A stretch of DNA of 64,000 bases from Bacillus sp. (in: firmicutes) (lineage in GTDB: Bacteria; Bacillota; Bacilli; Bacillales; Bacillaceae), in NCBI GenBank assembly GCA_031180805.1, contig JAPSLL010000017.1, positions 1-64,000 on the forward strand, in the 5' to 3' direction. This document shows, one piece after another, positions 8,508-16,215 of the stretch. Each line of letters begins with the position of its first letter. Positions within the stretch are counted from its first letter, which is position 1. The notes under the pieces are model-generated. The model ran no database searches, was not told the DNA's origin, and saw nothing but the letters and a program-made list of their open reading frames with translations. The translations under genes and the position numbers were made by a program.

Positions 8508-9098
8508 ATGAACTTTATTTGGCAATCATTTATTTTAATTTTAGCTGGTATCCTCCTATTAAGAATAGCTGGAAGAAAATCTATTTCACAAATGACGTTA
8601 GCGCAGACTGTTGTGATGATATCAATAGGTACAATTATTGTTCAACCTATTGTGGAAAAAAGTGTTATGAAGGCAATAGTAGGTGCCGCGATCTTTGTTA
8701 TTTCAAACCTCATCCTAGAATACTTCCAACTAAAGTCAAATAATTTCGAAAAATTCATCACAGGCAAATCCAAGATTGTAATCAATAAAGGTGTGATTCA
8801 TGTCCAAAACTTAAAAAAATTACGGTTGACAGTTGATCAGTTGGAGATGAGATTGCGTAATCATGGGATTTCCAACATAAAAGATGTCAAAACAGCAACT
8901 ATTGAGCCTAATGGTCAACTAGGTTATGAGCTGGAAGAAGATGCAAAGCCTCTAACAATAGGAGAATTTAAAAAACTGATGAATGCTTATTTTCCTGAAT
9001 TGTCATCTGACACAGCAATTAAACAGAAAATAAGCGAAAAACCAGATTTATTTCAAGAAATTGAAAGTAAACAACAAAATCCAAACTATCTTAAATGA
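8508..9098 (+). CDS. DUF421 family membrane protein (YetF/YrbG-like)
   Basis: About 196 residues. The N-terminal third has three hydrophobic helices with [13 protein letters not shown] and [15 protein letters not shown], typical of DUF421. The C-terminal cytoplasmic part has [48 protein letters not shown], which is the YetF-type domain (quoted here in pieces: [15 protein letters not shown] and [11 protein letters not shown]). Family members are linked to spores or envelope, but their biochemical role is unknown. I prefer the second ATG, behind GGTGAT, over an in-frame ATG four codons earlier. Confidence 0.88.
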   Translation: MNFIWQSFILILAGILLLRIAGRKSISQMTLAQTVVMISIGTIIVQPIVEKSVMKAIVGAAIFVISNLILEYFQLKSNNFEKFITGKSKIVINKGVIHVQNLKKLRLTVDQLEMRLRNHGISNIKDVKTATIEPNGQLGYELEEDAKPLTIGEFKKLMNAYFPELSSDTAIKQKISEKPDLFQEIESKQQNPNYLK

Positions 9099-9115
9099 AC
9101 AAGATAGTTTTTTTG
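9083..9115 (+). terminator. Terminator of the DUF421 gene
   Basis: Perfect stem AAACTATCTT / AAGATAGTTT with an eight-base loop and a T run. The 5' arm lies inside the last codons of the gene. Confidence 0.88.
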
Positions 9116-9393
9116 AAAAACCAGTTTATCCTCAAAGAACCAACTTGGTTACGAAAAAATGATAGCACATAACTTCTTCACTCGATCCGTAATCTTTCCC
9201 ATATTGTTTAAGTAAAACGAATTCTTTTTTAACCCCTCATTTTAATTTACTTTTCTCATAATGCTTCCCTAAAGAGATTTTTTTAGTTATTCACCTAAAA
9301 TCAGGCTCGTTTTCTGGGCATAAGTCCATTTATTTTCAATATTTATACATATAGTGTTGATGTAAAGTGAACTTATTAAAAGGAGAGATTTTA

Positions 9394-9630
9394 TTGAATT
9401 ACTATAACCAATCCCAAATGAATCCTAACGACCTACAACAACTTTATTACCTTGATTCATTAAATGGACAACAGCGTTTTGGGGAGCCTGCTGGACAGTC
9501 GTATGGTCAGCCGCCTTATTTTCCCCCTTATCCACCTCGACCACCACGCTGTCGTTGGGTTCGTGAATGTAGATGGGTACGCCGTTGTAGAGATGACTAC
9601 TATCCCTATGATAATAATTACGACTACTAA
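9394..9630 (+). CDS. Small Tyr/Pro/Arg-rich protein with CRWVR repeats
   Basis: 78 residues. The N-terminus is polar and rich in Q, N and Y (NYYNQSQMNPNDLQQLYYLD). A proline/tyrosine stretch PPYFPPYPPRPP follows, then CRWVRECRWVRRCRDD and a Tyr/Asn tail. The TTG start follows AAAGGAGAG at eight bases; the frame is open back to a GTG at 9367 that overlaps no ribosome site. The composition (Tyr, Cys, Arg, Pro) resembles small spore-coat or exosporium proteins, but I do not recognise a family, so that is inference. It stands alone with its own terminator. Confidence 0.6.
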   Translation: MNYYNQSQMNPNDLQQLYYLDSLNGQQRFGEPAGQSYGQPPYFPPYPPRPPRCRWVRECRWVRRCRDDYYPYDNNYDY

Positions 9631-9635
9631 TCTGG

Positions 9636-9668
9636 AAGAGTTGGAGATTTCTCTCTAACTCTTTAATT
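9636..9668 (+). terminator. Terminator of the small CRWVR protein gene
   Basis: Stem AAGAGTT (9636-9642) / AACTCTT (9657-9663) with partial pairing inside and an AT-rich tail. Confidence 0.6.
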
Positions 9669-9783
9669 GTTTAATGTTGATTTATCACTTAATGCGAACA
9701 CAGCCGCCCCCGATTAAGATGAGCAACTGTAGCTTAGACGAAGTGGCTGTCCTCCTTAGTAAAACGCAACAAAATGTTACTTT

Positions 9784-10581
9784 CTATAAAATAAAGATCC
9801 AGAACACAATCGCTAGTACAAAGCGATAAATTGCAAAAGGAATGAGCTTAATTTTATTAATTAGGCTAAGGAAGAATTTAATCGCGATTAAAGCGACAAT
9901 AAATGCTGTTACAAATCCTGTAATAAATAATGGTAAATCACTAGTGCTTAAATGACTCCAGCTTTCGAGTAAATCCTTTCCAGAGGCTGCAAACATAATC
10001 GGAATCGCCATAATAAACGTAAATTCTGAAGCAGTTCGATGATTCATGCCAACGAGAAGACCACCTGATAACGTTGCTCCTGATCTCGAGAAGCCAGGCA
10101 CTAAGGCTAAGCATTGAAAGAGCCCAACAGCAAATGCTTGCTTATAGGAAATTTGGTCAAGTGTATTTGCAACTGGTGATGGTTTAAATTTTTCAGCAAT
10201 AATCATAAGCACACCACCTGCTACTAATGTAATGACAACGGTTTGTGGTGAAAACAGCACATCCTTTATCGTGTCATAAAAAAGAACGCCACCGATTCCA
10301 AATGGAAGCATACCAATCCCAATATGGATCACGTTTAGCTTTCCCAAATTATCCTTCTCTTCACTTTTATGTAAGCCAAAAATCGTAAGAATTCTCTTCC
10401 AAAATAGGACAACTACCGCAAGAATTGATCCTAACTGAATGACAATTTCAAAGGTTGATGCACGTTCCCCATGAAAATTTAGAAGATGGCCAGTAAGGAT
10501 CAAGTGACCAGTTGAGGAGACTGGTGCAAATTCTGTTAAACCTTCGACGATCCCCATGATGATACCAATGATAATATCCAT
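9784..10581 (-). CDS. uppP: Undecaprenyl-diphosphatase (bacitracin resistance protein)
   Basis: A 265-residue membrane enzyme that removes one phosphate from undecaprenyl pyrophosphate so the lipid carrier for cell-wall synthesis can be reused. Both family motifs are visible: [17 protein letters not shown] near residue 13 and [13 protein letters not shown] near residue 160. About eight hydrophobic segments cover the rest. ATG follows AAAGGAGAAATGAA. It is a single gene. A notable neighbour is the mevalonate operon upstream, since mevalonate can feed the isoprenoids from which this carrier is made; this link is inference. Confidence 0.96.
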   Translation of the reverse strand: MDIIIGIIMGIVEGLTEFAPVSSTGHLILTGHLLNFHGERASTFEIVIQLGSILAVVVLFWKRILTIFGLHKSEEKDNLGKLNVIHIGIGMLPFGIGGVLFYDTIKDVLFSPQTVVITLVAGGVLMIIAEKFKPSPVANTLDQISYKQAFAVGLFQCLALVPGFSRSGATLSGGLLVGMNHRTASEFTFIMAIPIMFAASGKDLLESWSHLSTSDLPLFITGFVTAFIVALIAIKFFLSLINKIKLIPFAIYRFVLAIVFWIFIL

Positions 10582-10949
10582 TTCATTTCTCCTTTTTTTA
10601 AAGCTATAGTCTCATAAGTCGATTTTAAATTTTAGTTAAGGTATTTTCCTGCTATTCTCCGAACAAATTGGAAAGAGAGATGACATTTTTGTCACTTTGA
10701 AGAGAATGTTGGTAGATATTTTTATCTTGAATGGACATATCTAAAAATGGTACTTTACTATCTTTTCGATTAATGTTTTAGTAAGTTCCGTATTATCCCT
10801 ATGGTTTTGTGTGCACAAGAGTAACTTCACTCTACTGAAATTCTCATGTTTTCTTCTGAAATGACTCATTACTAGGTGATTTTTTGGATGTTGAGGTTTT
10901 GTTTTACAGGATCGCCTTAAAAATAAAATCCTCAAATGTGGCAGGGCAC
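10582..10949. other. Intergenic region between uppP and the mvaA terminator
   Basis: Holds the uppP leader and promoter region on the minus strand (a TATAGC-like -10 about 30 bases upstream of the start). A 70-codon minus-strand frame at 10741-10953 has no ribosome site and no recognisable family, so I do not call it. Nothing else is supported. Confidence 0.4.
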
Positions 10950-10984
10950 ACAAAAAGAGCGAACACTTATTAAGTATTCGCTCT
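10950..10984 (-). terminator. Terminator of the mevalonate operon
   Basis: On the minus strand GAGCGAATACTT / AAGTGTTCGCTC with a three-base loop, followed by TTTTTGTG. It closes the thiolase-mvaS-mvaA operon about 90 bases after mvaA. Confidence 0.88.
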
Positions 10985-11073
10985 ACGTTACAACTTTTTC
11001 TAAAGCATTTGATGTTTCATTAATCTTCAAAAAGCTACCTGCTTTTTGTCTATTTAAACATATTAAAACATGT

Positions 11074-12366
11074 TTAAGAATTTCTTAGGTTCATTAATAA
11101 TTCTTTAGCAGTAGCTATATCAAGAGATTTGCTATGTTTTAACTTGTTTGTAACAGCCTCGATTTCTTCCCCTATAGCACCGGCTGTTATAGCAAGTGAT
11201 TTTGCATGAAGAGCCATGTGCCCTTTTTGAATACCCTCGGTAACAAGTGCTTTAATGGCTGAAAGGTTTTGTCCTAAACCTACGGAAACAATAATGGACT
11301 CTAGTTCTTTTGCATTTTGATAGCTTAGCAAGCGTTTAGTAAATTGAGCGCCTGGGTGAATATTAATTTGCCCGCCGACAGCTCCAATCGGAAGGGGAAT
11401 AGTGAGACTTCCTAACAGATCTCCATTATTGTCTTTACTCCAAGAGGAGAGGGAACGATACTGGCCAGAGCGGGCTGCATAAGCATGGGCACCTGCTTCA
11501 ATTGCTCGCCAGTCATTTCCAGATGCAATGACTATAGCATCAATGCCATTCATAATCCCTTTATTATGAGTAACAGCTCTATATGGATCTACCATTGCAA
11601 ATTGTGTGGCATCAATAATTCGGTCTCTGACTTCCTCTCCTGAATAATCCCCTTTTTGTAGAAGAGAAACAGGAATTCGGCAATTGGCTGTTGCTAGACA
11701 TTCAGTTGCATAGTTTGAGAGAATGCCCATTAAAGCAGTTCCTTTTGTTAATTGTTCTAAGTATGGTTTGATGGCCTCTACCATTGTGTCAATCATATTA
11801 GCACCCATTGCTTCCAATGTCTCTATATGTAAGTGGACAACCAGAAATGGAGGGGTATTCAGTGCCTCATCGGCCGGAATATTTCGAACTGCAATATCTT
11901 TTACCCCACCGCCCCGTTTTACTATAGATGGTTTGGATTCGTTGGCAATTTGCAGAATTTCTAGCTTGTGTTCGTCGATCATTCTTTTAGCATAATCCAT
12001 ATCGGGAACTTCCTTTAAAGCGACTTGTCCAATCATGATTCGATTTTGAATGTCAGTTTGAAAACCGCCAGCTTGGTTGATAATTTTGGCTGCTGAACTT
12101 GCTGCGGCGATAACAGAAGGTTCCTCGATTGCCATCGGAACGACATATTCTTTTCCATTAATTAGAAAGTTTAAGGCAGTACCAAGAGGAAGTTCGTATT
12201 TTGCAATTTGGTTTTCAATCATATGATTTGCTACATCATCAGGTAAACTTAACCCGCCTTCTAACAACAAGGAATCCTCTTCTTTAATTATTTCAGCAGA
12301 AACTAATGCATGAATCCGTTCAAGGCGATTTTTTTGGTAGAATTTATGTAAATATTCTTTCTTCAT
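11074..12366 (-). CDS. mvaA: Hydroxymethylglutaryl-CoA reductase, class II
   Basis: A 430-residue class II HMG-CoA reductase that interconverts HMG-CoA and mevalonate. Residues matching the catalytic set are visible: the Glu in MAIEEPSVIAAAS (81-82), the Lys in THNKGIMNGIDA, the Asp in IASGNDWRAIEAG and the His in GHMALHAKSLAITAG. Families of this class are often annotated degradative, but here mvaS and a thiolase are in the same operon, which points to the synthetic direction. The ATG follows AAAGGGAG. It is the last gene of the operon, separated from mvaS by 265 bases with a strong hairpin. Confidence 0.95.
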   Translation of the reverse strand: MKKEYLHKFYQKNRLERIHALVSAEIIKEEDSLLLEGGLSLPDDVANHMIENQIAKYELPLGTALNFLINGKEYVVPMAIEEPSVIAAASSAAKIINQAGGFQTDIQNRIMIGQVALKEVPDMDYAKRMIDEHKLEILQIANESKPSIVKRGGGVKDIAVRNIPADEALNTPPFLVVHLHIETLEAMGANMIDTMVEAIKPYLEQLTKGTALMGILSNYATECLATANCRIPVSLLQKGDYSGEEVRDRIIDATQFAMVDPYRAVTHNKGIMNGIDAIVIASGNDWRAIEAGAHAYAARSGQYRSLSSWSKDNNGDLLGSLTIPLPIGAVGGQINIHPGAQFTKRLLSYQNAKELESIIVSVGLGQNLSAIKALVTEGIQKGHMALHAKSLAITAGAIGEEIEAVTNKLKHSKSLDIATAKELLMNLRNS

Positions 12367-12589
12367 ATAGTCTCCCTTTCTATAGCTAGTAGAGAAAATT
12401 CACTAAACTATCTGTACTTGTAAAAGGACTAATTTCTCGTGTGAAATATCCGTTGTATGTGCCTACTAAATGACTATCGCTATGATAAATAGATTGATGT
12501 TATTATCGATTAGTTCTAAAAATTCAATCCTTCTTTTAAAATATCTAAAATGGGATGAAAATTTATTACACTTTTTCTTTCGTATGTAT

Positions 12590-12622
12590 CCTTCCTTTAT
12601 CCGCAAATCAGATAAAGGAAGG
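12590..12622 (-). promoter_or_regulatory. Perfect 12-bp hairpin between mvaS and mvaA
   Basis: CCTTCCTTTATC / GATAAAGGAAGG with a nine-base loop, just after the mvaS stop. On the minus (coding) strand no T run follows, so it is not a standard terminator there; it could stabilise or process the mRNA or attenuate mvaA. On the plus strand a T-rich tail follows, so it might stop antisense transcription. Confidence 0.6.
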
Positions 12623-12631
12623 TCTGTTTCT

Positions 12632-13810
12632 TTATCTATTTTTATTTATATATTGACGCATATGATTCTCAATTCCTGTTAAACAAATTGTAGCCGGATC
12701 GTTTTCAATCGAATAAGCGATACTTGAACCATCAGTTGGTAGAGATGATTGATAAATTTCTTCATACTCCTGTACACTTACTTTTTTACGTTCTGCTAAC
12801 AATTTTTCATGTTGCTGAGGAAGCAGGGTATCCCTGTAATTCGGTTGCAAAATCCCTGTAAAGAATTCCCCGACAGCACCAGAACCATAGCTGTATAGGC
12901 CAATTCTAGAGCCAGCCTCAAGACTTGTATTTAATTCCAGTAATGAAAGAAGGCTTAAATATAAAGAGCCCGTATATATATTGCCAACAACTTTATTATA
13001 CCCCTTGCTAGTTTCATAATGTGCCAATAGTCTTTCTTGGTCCATAATTGTACCTTCATCTAAAATAGTTTTTAGTGCCTTAAATCCCATTTTAGTGTAT
13101 GGCAAGTGGAAACAAATAGCATCTAAATCTTTCAATTCAAGTTCAGTCTTCTCTTTGTATTGTTCCCAAACATTTTGAAAGAAGCTAATGTATATCTCAT
13201 TTGAAAATTTCCCATCCACATATGCTGAATCAGAATAAATTGGGCGCCAGAAATCCATAATATCTTCCGTTTTATAGACATTTGGTGCTTCTAATGTCAT
13301 AATTTTAGGATTAGCACTAATGAGCATAGCAACTGCTCCCGCTCCTTGTGTTACTTCACCTGAAGTATTTATCCCATATCTTGAAATATCAGACCCGAGA
13401 ACCAATACCTTGCTATCTGGATGTAGTGCGATATGACCTTTTGCCATTTGAATTCCAGCAGTAGCTCCATAACAAGCCTCTTTTACCTCGATTGATCGGG
13501 CATTAGAATTTAAGCCAAGCAAGCGATGAACATAAATGGCGGCCGCTTTGGAATGGTCAATACCAGATTCTGTCGCAAATATTACGAAATCAATTTTTTC
13601 AATGTCATCTTCAGATAATATTTCCAAGGCTGCATTAGCTGCTAATGTAACAGGATCCTGTGTACGAGGAGAGACAGCCATTTTCTCTTGGCCAATTCCA
13701 ATAGTAAATTTATCTGGTTCAATATTTCTAGCATTTGCTAGTTCAATCATATCTACATATAAGTGGGGAGTATAAAATCCAATCTTATCAATACCGATTT
13801 GCAACTTCAT
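12632..13810 (-). CDS. mvaS: Hydroxymethylglutaryl-CoA synthase
   Basis: A 392-residue enzyme that condenses acetyl-CoA with acetoacetyl-CoA to HMG-CoA. The catalytic triad of the family is present: Glu81 in FATESGIDHSK, Cys113 in EVKEACYGATAG and His235 in ICFHLPYTKMG. It also has the family SYGSGAVGEFF near the C-terminal third. Length is normal for bacterial MvaS. Start ATG follows AAAGGTGTGA. It lies between the thiolase and mvaA on the same strand, making acetyl-CoA to mevalonate complete in this operon. PksG-type polyketide HMG synthases are relatives, but no polyketide genes are nearby. Confidence 0.95.
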   Translation of the reverse strand: MKLQIGIDKIGFYTPHLYVDMIELANARNIEPDKFTIGIGQEKMAVSPRTQDPVTLAANAALEILSEDDIEKIDFVIFATESGIDHSKAAAIYVHRLLGLNSNARSIEVKEACYGATAGIQMAKGHIALHPDSKVLVLGSDISRYGINTSGEVTQGAGAVAMLISANPKIMTLEAPNVYKTEDIMDFWRPIYSDSAYVDGKFSNEIYISFFQNVWEQYKEKTELELKDLDAICFHLPYTKMGFKALKTILDEGTIMDQERLLAHYETSKGYNKVVGNIYTGSLYLSLLSLLELNTSLEAGSRIGLYSYGSGAVGEFFTGILQPNYRDTLLPQQHEKLLAERKKVSVQEYEEIYQSSLPTDGSSIAYSIENDPATICLTGIENHMRQYINKNR

Positions 13811-13969
13811 TCACACCTTTATATCAATTTATTTGTATACCATTTTATAATTCATAAAATAAAAAAATTAGAGAAAAGATAAAAGATTCGGAAAAGTGAA
13901 AAAATATAACGGTTATAACATTACATTTCTGTGTTACACAGAATAAATATTTAACTGTCACCTTAATTA

Positions 13970-15166
13970 TCAACTATTTTTAACAGGTTGGTTTTCAATC
14001 AGCATAGAAATGCCAATTCCTCCTCCAACACATAAAGAAACCAGCCCTGTTTTAGAGCCTCTTTTGTTCATTTCATATAATAAACTTACAAGAATTCTAG
14101 CACCAGAAGCTCCGATAGGATGACCGAGTGCTATAGCACCGCCATTTACATTAACTTTATTAATATTTAAATCTAGCTCTCTAATAACTGCAATGCTTTG
14201 GGAAGCAAAGGCTTCATTTAATTCAAATAGGTCGATATCCTCTAAGGAGGAGCCTGTTTTGTTAAGCAGATTTTTAATAGAATAATATGGGGCATATCCC
14301 ATGATAGATGGATCAATACCTGCTTCTGCATATCCTTTAATTGTTCCCAAATAAGGAAGTTTTCTTTCCTCAGCTAATGATTTTTTCATAAGAACAAGTG
14401 CAGTAGCTCCATCATTGATGCCTGATGAATTTCCTGCTGTAACAGTGCCATCTTGTATAAAAGCTGGTTTCAGTTTTTGTAAGCTTTCTAGGGTTGTATC
14501 GTGACGAACATATTCATCCTCACTAAATATCATTTCTTTACCCTTAGGAAGACTCACTTTAACAGGAACAATCTCGTCTTTGAATCTACCATTATTTAGA
14601 GCCTTTGTAGCCTTAATTTGGGAATCTAGTGAAAATTGATCTTGTTCTTCACGAGAGATTCCAAATTGATTGGCAATATTTTCAGCTGTTATACCCATAT
14701 GAACTTTGTTAAAGGCATCTGTCAGCCCGTCATGTACCATACTGTCAATCATAGTGGCATTGCCCAGCTTATTTCCCCAGCGAAGATTTGGTGTCAAGTA
14801 TGGTGCCTGGGACATATTTTCTGTACCGCCAGCAACTACAATATCTGCATCGCCTAACATAATAGATTGCGCGCCGAGAATAACCGATTTCAGTCCTGAT
14901 CCACACACTTCGTTAATCGTCATTGCCGGCACTTCATATGGAATACCAGAGTTAATGGCAATTTGCCTTGCTGGATTCTGACCAAGGCCCGCTTGTAAAA
15001 CATTACCGAAAATAACATTATCCACATCTTTAGGTGTTATTTTAGCTCTTTTTAAAGCTTCATCCGTTGCTATTGTACCTAGTGTTACGGCAGTTATATT
15101 ACTTAAACTGCCACCGAATTTTCCAATGGGTGTACGGGTAGCGCTAATTATTACAACCTCTTCCAT
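13970..15166 (-). CDS. Acetyl-CoA C-acetyltransferase (thiolase)
   Basis: A 398-residue thiolase that forms acetoacetyl-CoA from two acetyl-CoA. The acyl-accepting Cys88 is in [11 protein letters not shown], the catalytic His in [15 protein letters not shown] and the second Cys (about 379) in [11 protein letters not shown] chose the ATG at 15166 behind GAAGGAGTAACAAA; a frame open 19 codons further upstream has no ribosome site. It is the first gene of the minus-strand mevalonate operon. More than 600 bases of leader with two riboswitches precede it. Confidence 0.93.
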   Translation of the reverse strand: MEEVVIISATRTPIGKFGGSLSNITAVTLGTIATDEALKRAKITPKDVDNVIFGNVLQAGLGQNPARQIAINSGIPYEVPAMTINEVCGSGLKSVILGAQSIMLGDADIVVAGGTENMSQAPYLTPNLRWGNKLGNATMIDSMVHDGLTDAFNKVHMGITAENIANQFGISREEQDQFSLDSQIKATKALNNGRFKDEIVPVKVSLPKGKEMIFSEDEYVRHDTTLESLQKLKPAFIQDGTVTAGNSSGINDGATALVLMKKSLAEERKLPYLGTIKGYAEAGIDPSIMGYAPYYSIKNLLNKTGSSLEDIDLFELNEAFASQSIAVIRELDLNINKVNVNGGAIALGHPIGASGARILVSLLYEMNKRGSKTGLVSLCVGGGIGISMLIENQPVKNS

Positions 15167-15360
15167 TTTGTTACTCCTTCGCAAGTAATTTATAAAAGAA
15201 ATCAAAACAGTTTTTATTAACAATAAAAAACTTAATTATCGTGATCCACTAATAGAAGGATCTAGTTTTTATTGCATATTGTATTTTCTTATCTAAATGA
15301 TTTAGTATGTAATTCCGATTAACTAAAAATACAAAAAGAGCTAAAAAGTGATAAATTACA

Positions 15361-15385
15361 ACTATCCGGTATTTGCAGATAGTTC
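15361..15385 (-). promoter_or_regulatory. Leader hairpin between riboswitches and thiolase
   Basis: Inverted repeat AACTATC / GATAGTT with an 11-base loop in the untranslated leader. On the minus strand a T-rich stretch follows some 20 bases later. It could be a weak terminator or just a leader fold. Confidence 0.4.
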
Positions 15386-15431
15386 TCAGCAATTGACTAA
15401 CTTACTTTTCAATTCAAACCTGTTTTACGTC

Positions 15432-15464
15432 TCACCGAATGGTATATTTTAATGTGTTATCCAT
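15432..15464 (-). CDS. Possible 10-codon leader peptide (uORF)
   Basis: Minus strand ATG at 15464 opens a 10-residue frame (MDNTLKYTIR) ending in TGA. The start is preceded by GAGGAGGTGAG, one of the strongest ribosome sites in the window. It sits after the last riboswitch terminator and about 265 bases before the thiolase start. It may be a short upstream reading frame that affects leader folding or mRNA stability, or a chance start. No homologue is known to me. Confidence 0.4.
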   Translation of the reverse strand: MDNTLKYTIR

Positions 15465-15496
15465 CTCACCTCCTCAAAGATATGACCCAAAAAGAC

Positions 15497-15531
15497 ACAA
15501 AAAACCCGTCCATGATGAAATAGACGGGGAC
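15497..15531 (-). terminator. Riboswitch A expression-platform terminator
   Basis: Minus strand CCCGTC / GACGGG around an 11-12 base loop followed by TTTTTT. It begins four bases after the aptamer. A GACGG at the aptamer's 3' edge could pair with the 5' arm instead, giving a competing fold. Confidence 0.85.
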
Positions 15532-15534
15532 CCG

Positions 15535-15636
15535 TCGTATTCGGCAACTGGCTGGCATAGTGGTTTATGTTCCACCTTAGCCCCTGTAGCTTTGCGTCGC
15601 CACTTTTCAGTGGGTTTGCTATTATCGTACGATAAT
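15535..15636 (-). promoter_or_regulatory. GEMM-I (cyclic-di-GMP-I type) riboswitch aptamer, gene-proximal copy A
   Basis: Read on the minus strand the element shows the GEMM-I core in order: GCAAACC, a P2 helix CCACT-GAAA-AGTGG closed by a GNRA tetraloop, GACGCAAAGC, a P3 helix GGGGCTAAGGTGG / CCACTATGCCAGCC, then GTTGCCG. P1 can form from TCGTA (5') and TACGA (3'). The position aligned with Vc2 G20 (complement of base 15620) is A, while the C aligned with C92 is kept. A terminator follows directly. It lies in the thiolase-mvaS-mvaA leader, so it should switch that operon in response to a cyclic dinucleotide. Confidence 0.92.
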
Positions 15637-15679
15637 TATTATATTATTCTGAATTTTACAAAGACATAGTTACTAAAAA

Positions 15680-15716
15680 GACATAAAAACCCCGTCCATG
15701 ATGAAATAGACGGGGA
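15680..15716 (-). terminator. Riboswitch B expression-platform terminator
   Basis: Minus strand CCCCGTC (15709-15715) / GACGGGG (15690-15696) followed by TTTTTATG. Near-identical to the terminator of copy A. Confidence 0.87.
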
Positions 15717-15720
15717 TCCG

Positions 15721-15820
15721 TCGTATTCGGCAACTGGCTGGCATAGTGGTTTATTCCACCTTAGCCCCTGTAGCTTTGCGTCGCCACTTTTCAGTGGGTT
15801 TGCTATTATCGTACGATAAT
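15721..15820 (-). promoter_or_regulatory. GEMM-I (cyclic-di-GMP-I type) riboswitch aptamer, promoter-proximal copy B
   Basis: Almost the same sequence as copy A, shifted by 186 bases; the only change inside the aptamer core is a two-base shorter P3 loop. It has the same GCAAACC, GAAA tetraloop, GACGCAAAGC and GCCAGCC elements, the same A at the G20-equivalent position (complement of base 15804) and its own terminator. Both copies begin with the 16-base perfect palindrome ATTATCGTACGATAAT. The high identity suggests recent duplication. Two aptamer-terminator units in series normally give a tighter response than one. Confidence 0.92.
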
Positions 15821-16084
15821 TGTTATATCTTCCTTAATTTTCCTTGAATTTATTGTAACAAGCATAATGAGTGCCAACAATAGGTATTTTATACTATATT
15901 TTACAGCATTCGACTTTTACAGTTCTTCTAAAAATAGAACAAGGATGACAGAAAATATCTGGTTATTATTGGGATGCTTTATATATAAATCTATTTCTAA
16001 TCAAAGGAATTTATAAATCACTTAGAGTATTCGAAGGTTTTTATCATAATCTATTATTATTCGAAAAGTATAAGCTAAAATGAC

Positions 16085-16160
16085 ATAAAAACCGCGTCTA
16101 TGCTTTAATAGACGTGGAGATCCGTCATATGTTTAGCTGTTTTCGTCAATCGGACTATAT
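16085..16160 (-). repeat. Decayed third riboswitch unit (terminator kept, aptamer truncated)
   Basis: On the minus strand the hairpin CGTCTAT / ATAGACG is followed by CGGTTTTTATGTCA, as in the terminators of copies A and B, and is preceded by GACGGATCTCC like the aptamer-terminator junction of copy B. Upstream only fragments such as GACGAAAACAGCTAA remain; the P2 helix and GCAAACC are missing. I read it as the remnant of a third tandem copy. Confidence 0.5.
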
Positions 16161-16215
16161 TGCAATTAGATTTTATGGACTGTTGGATTTTAAAAAAGGA
16201 AAGTGAGGTTCGTAT

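Noticed and set aside
8519-8743. 74-codon frame inside the DUF421 gene
   Set aside because: A shifted-frame shadow of a well-supported membrane protein gene.
9700-9760. CAGCC / GGCTG pairing after the CRWVR protein gene
   Set aside because: Arms are only five bases and the interior shows no regular fold; not enough for an RNA gene or repeat.
10741-10953. 70-codon minus-strand frame between uppP and mvaA
   Set aside because: No ribosome site, no family resemblance and composition unlike its neighbours; it also runs into the mvaA terminator. It could be a gene fragment but I cannot support that.
12470-12682. 70-codon plus-strand frame between mvaA and mvaS
   Set aside because: No ribosome site; it runs through the 12-bp hairpin and into mvaS antisense.
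15439-15669. 76-codon plus-strand frame across riboswitch copy A
   Set aside because: It is antisense to a structured RNA and has no ribosome site; the codons follow the RNA's stems.
15497-16130. Possible CRISPR or direct-repeat array
   Set aside because: There are only two full copies of about 150 bases plus a relic, each matching the GEMM-I structure with a terminator; no short repeats with unique spacers.
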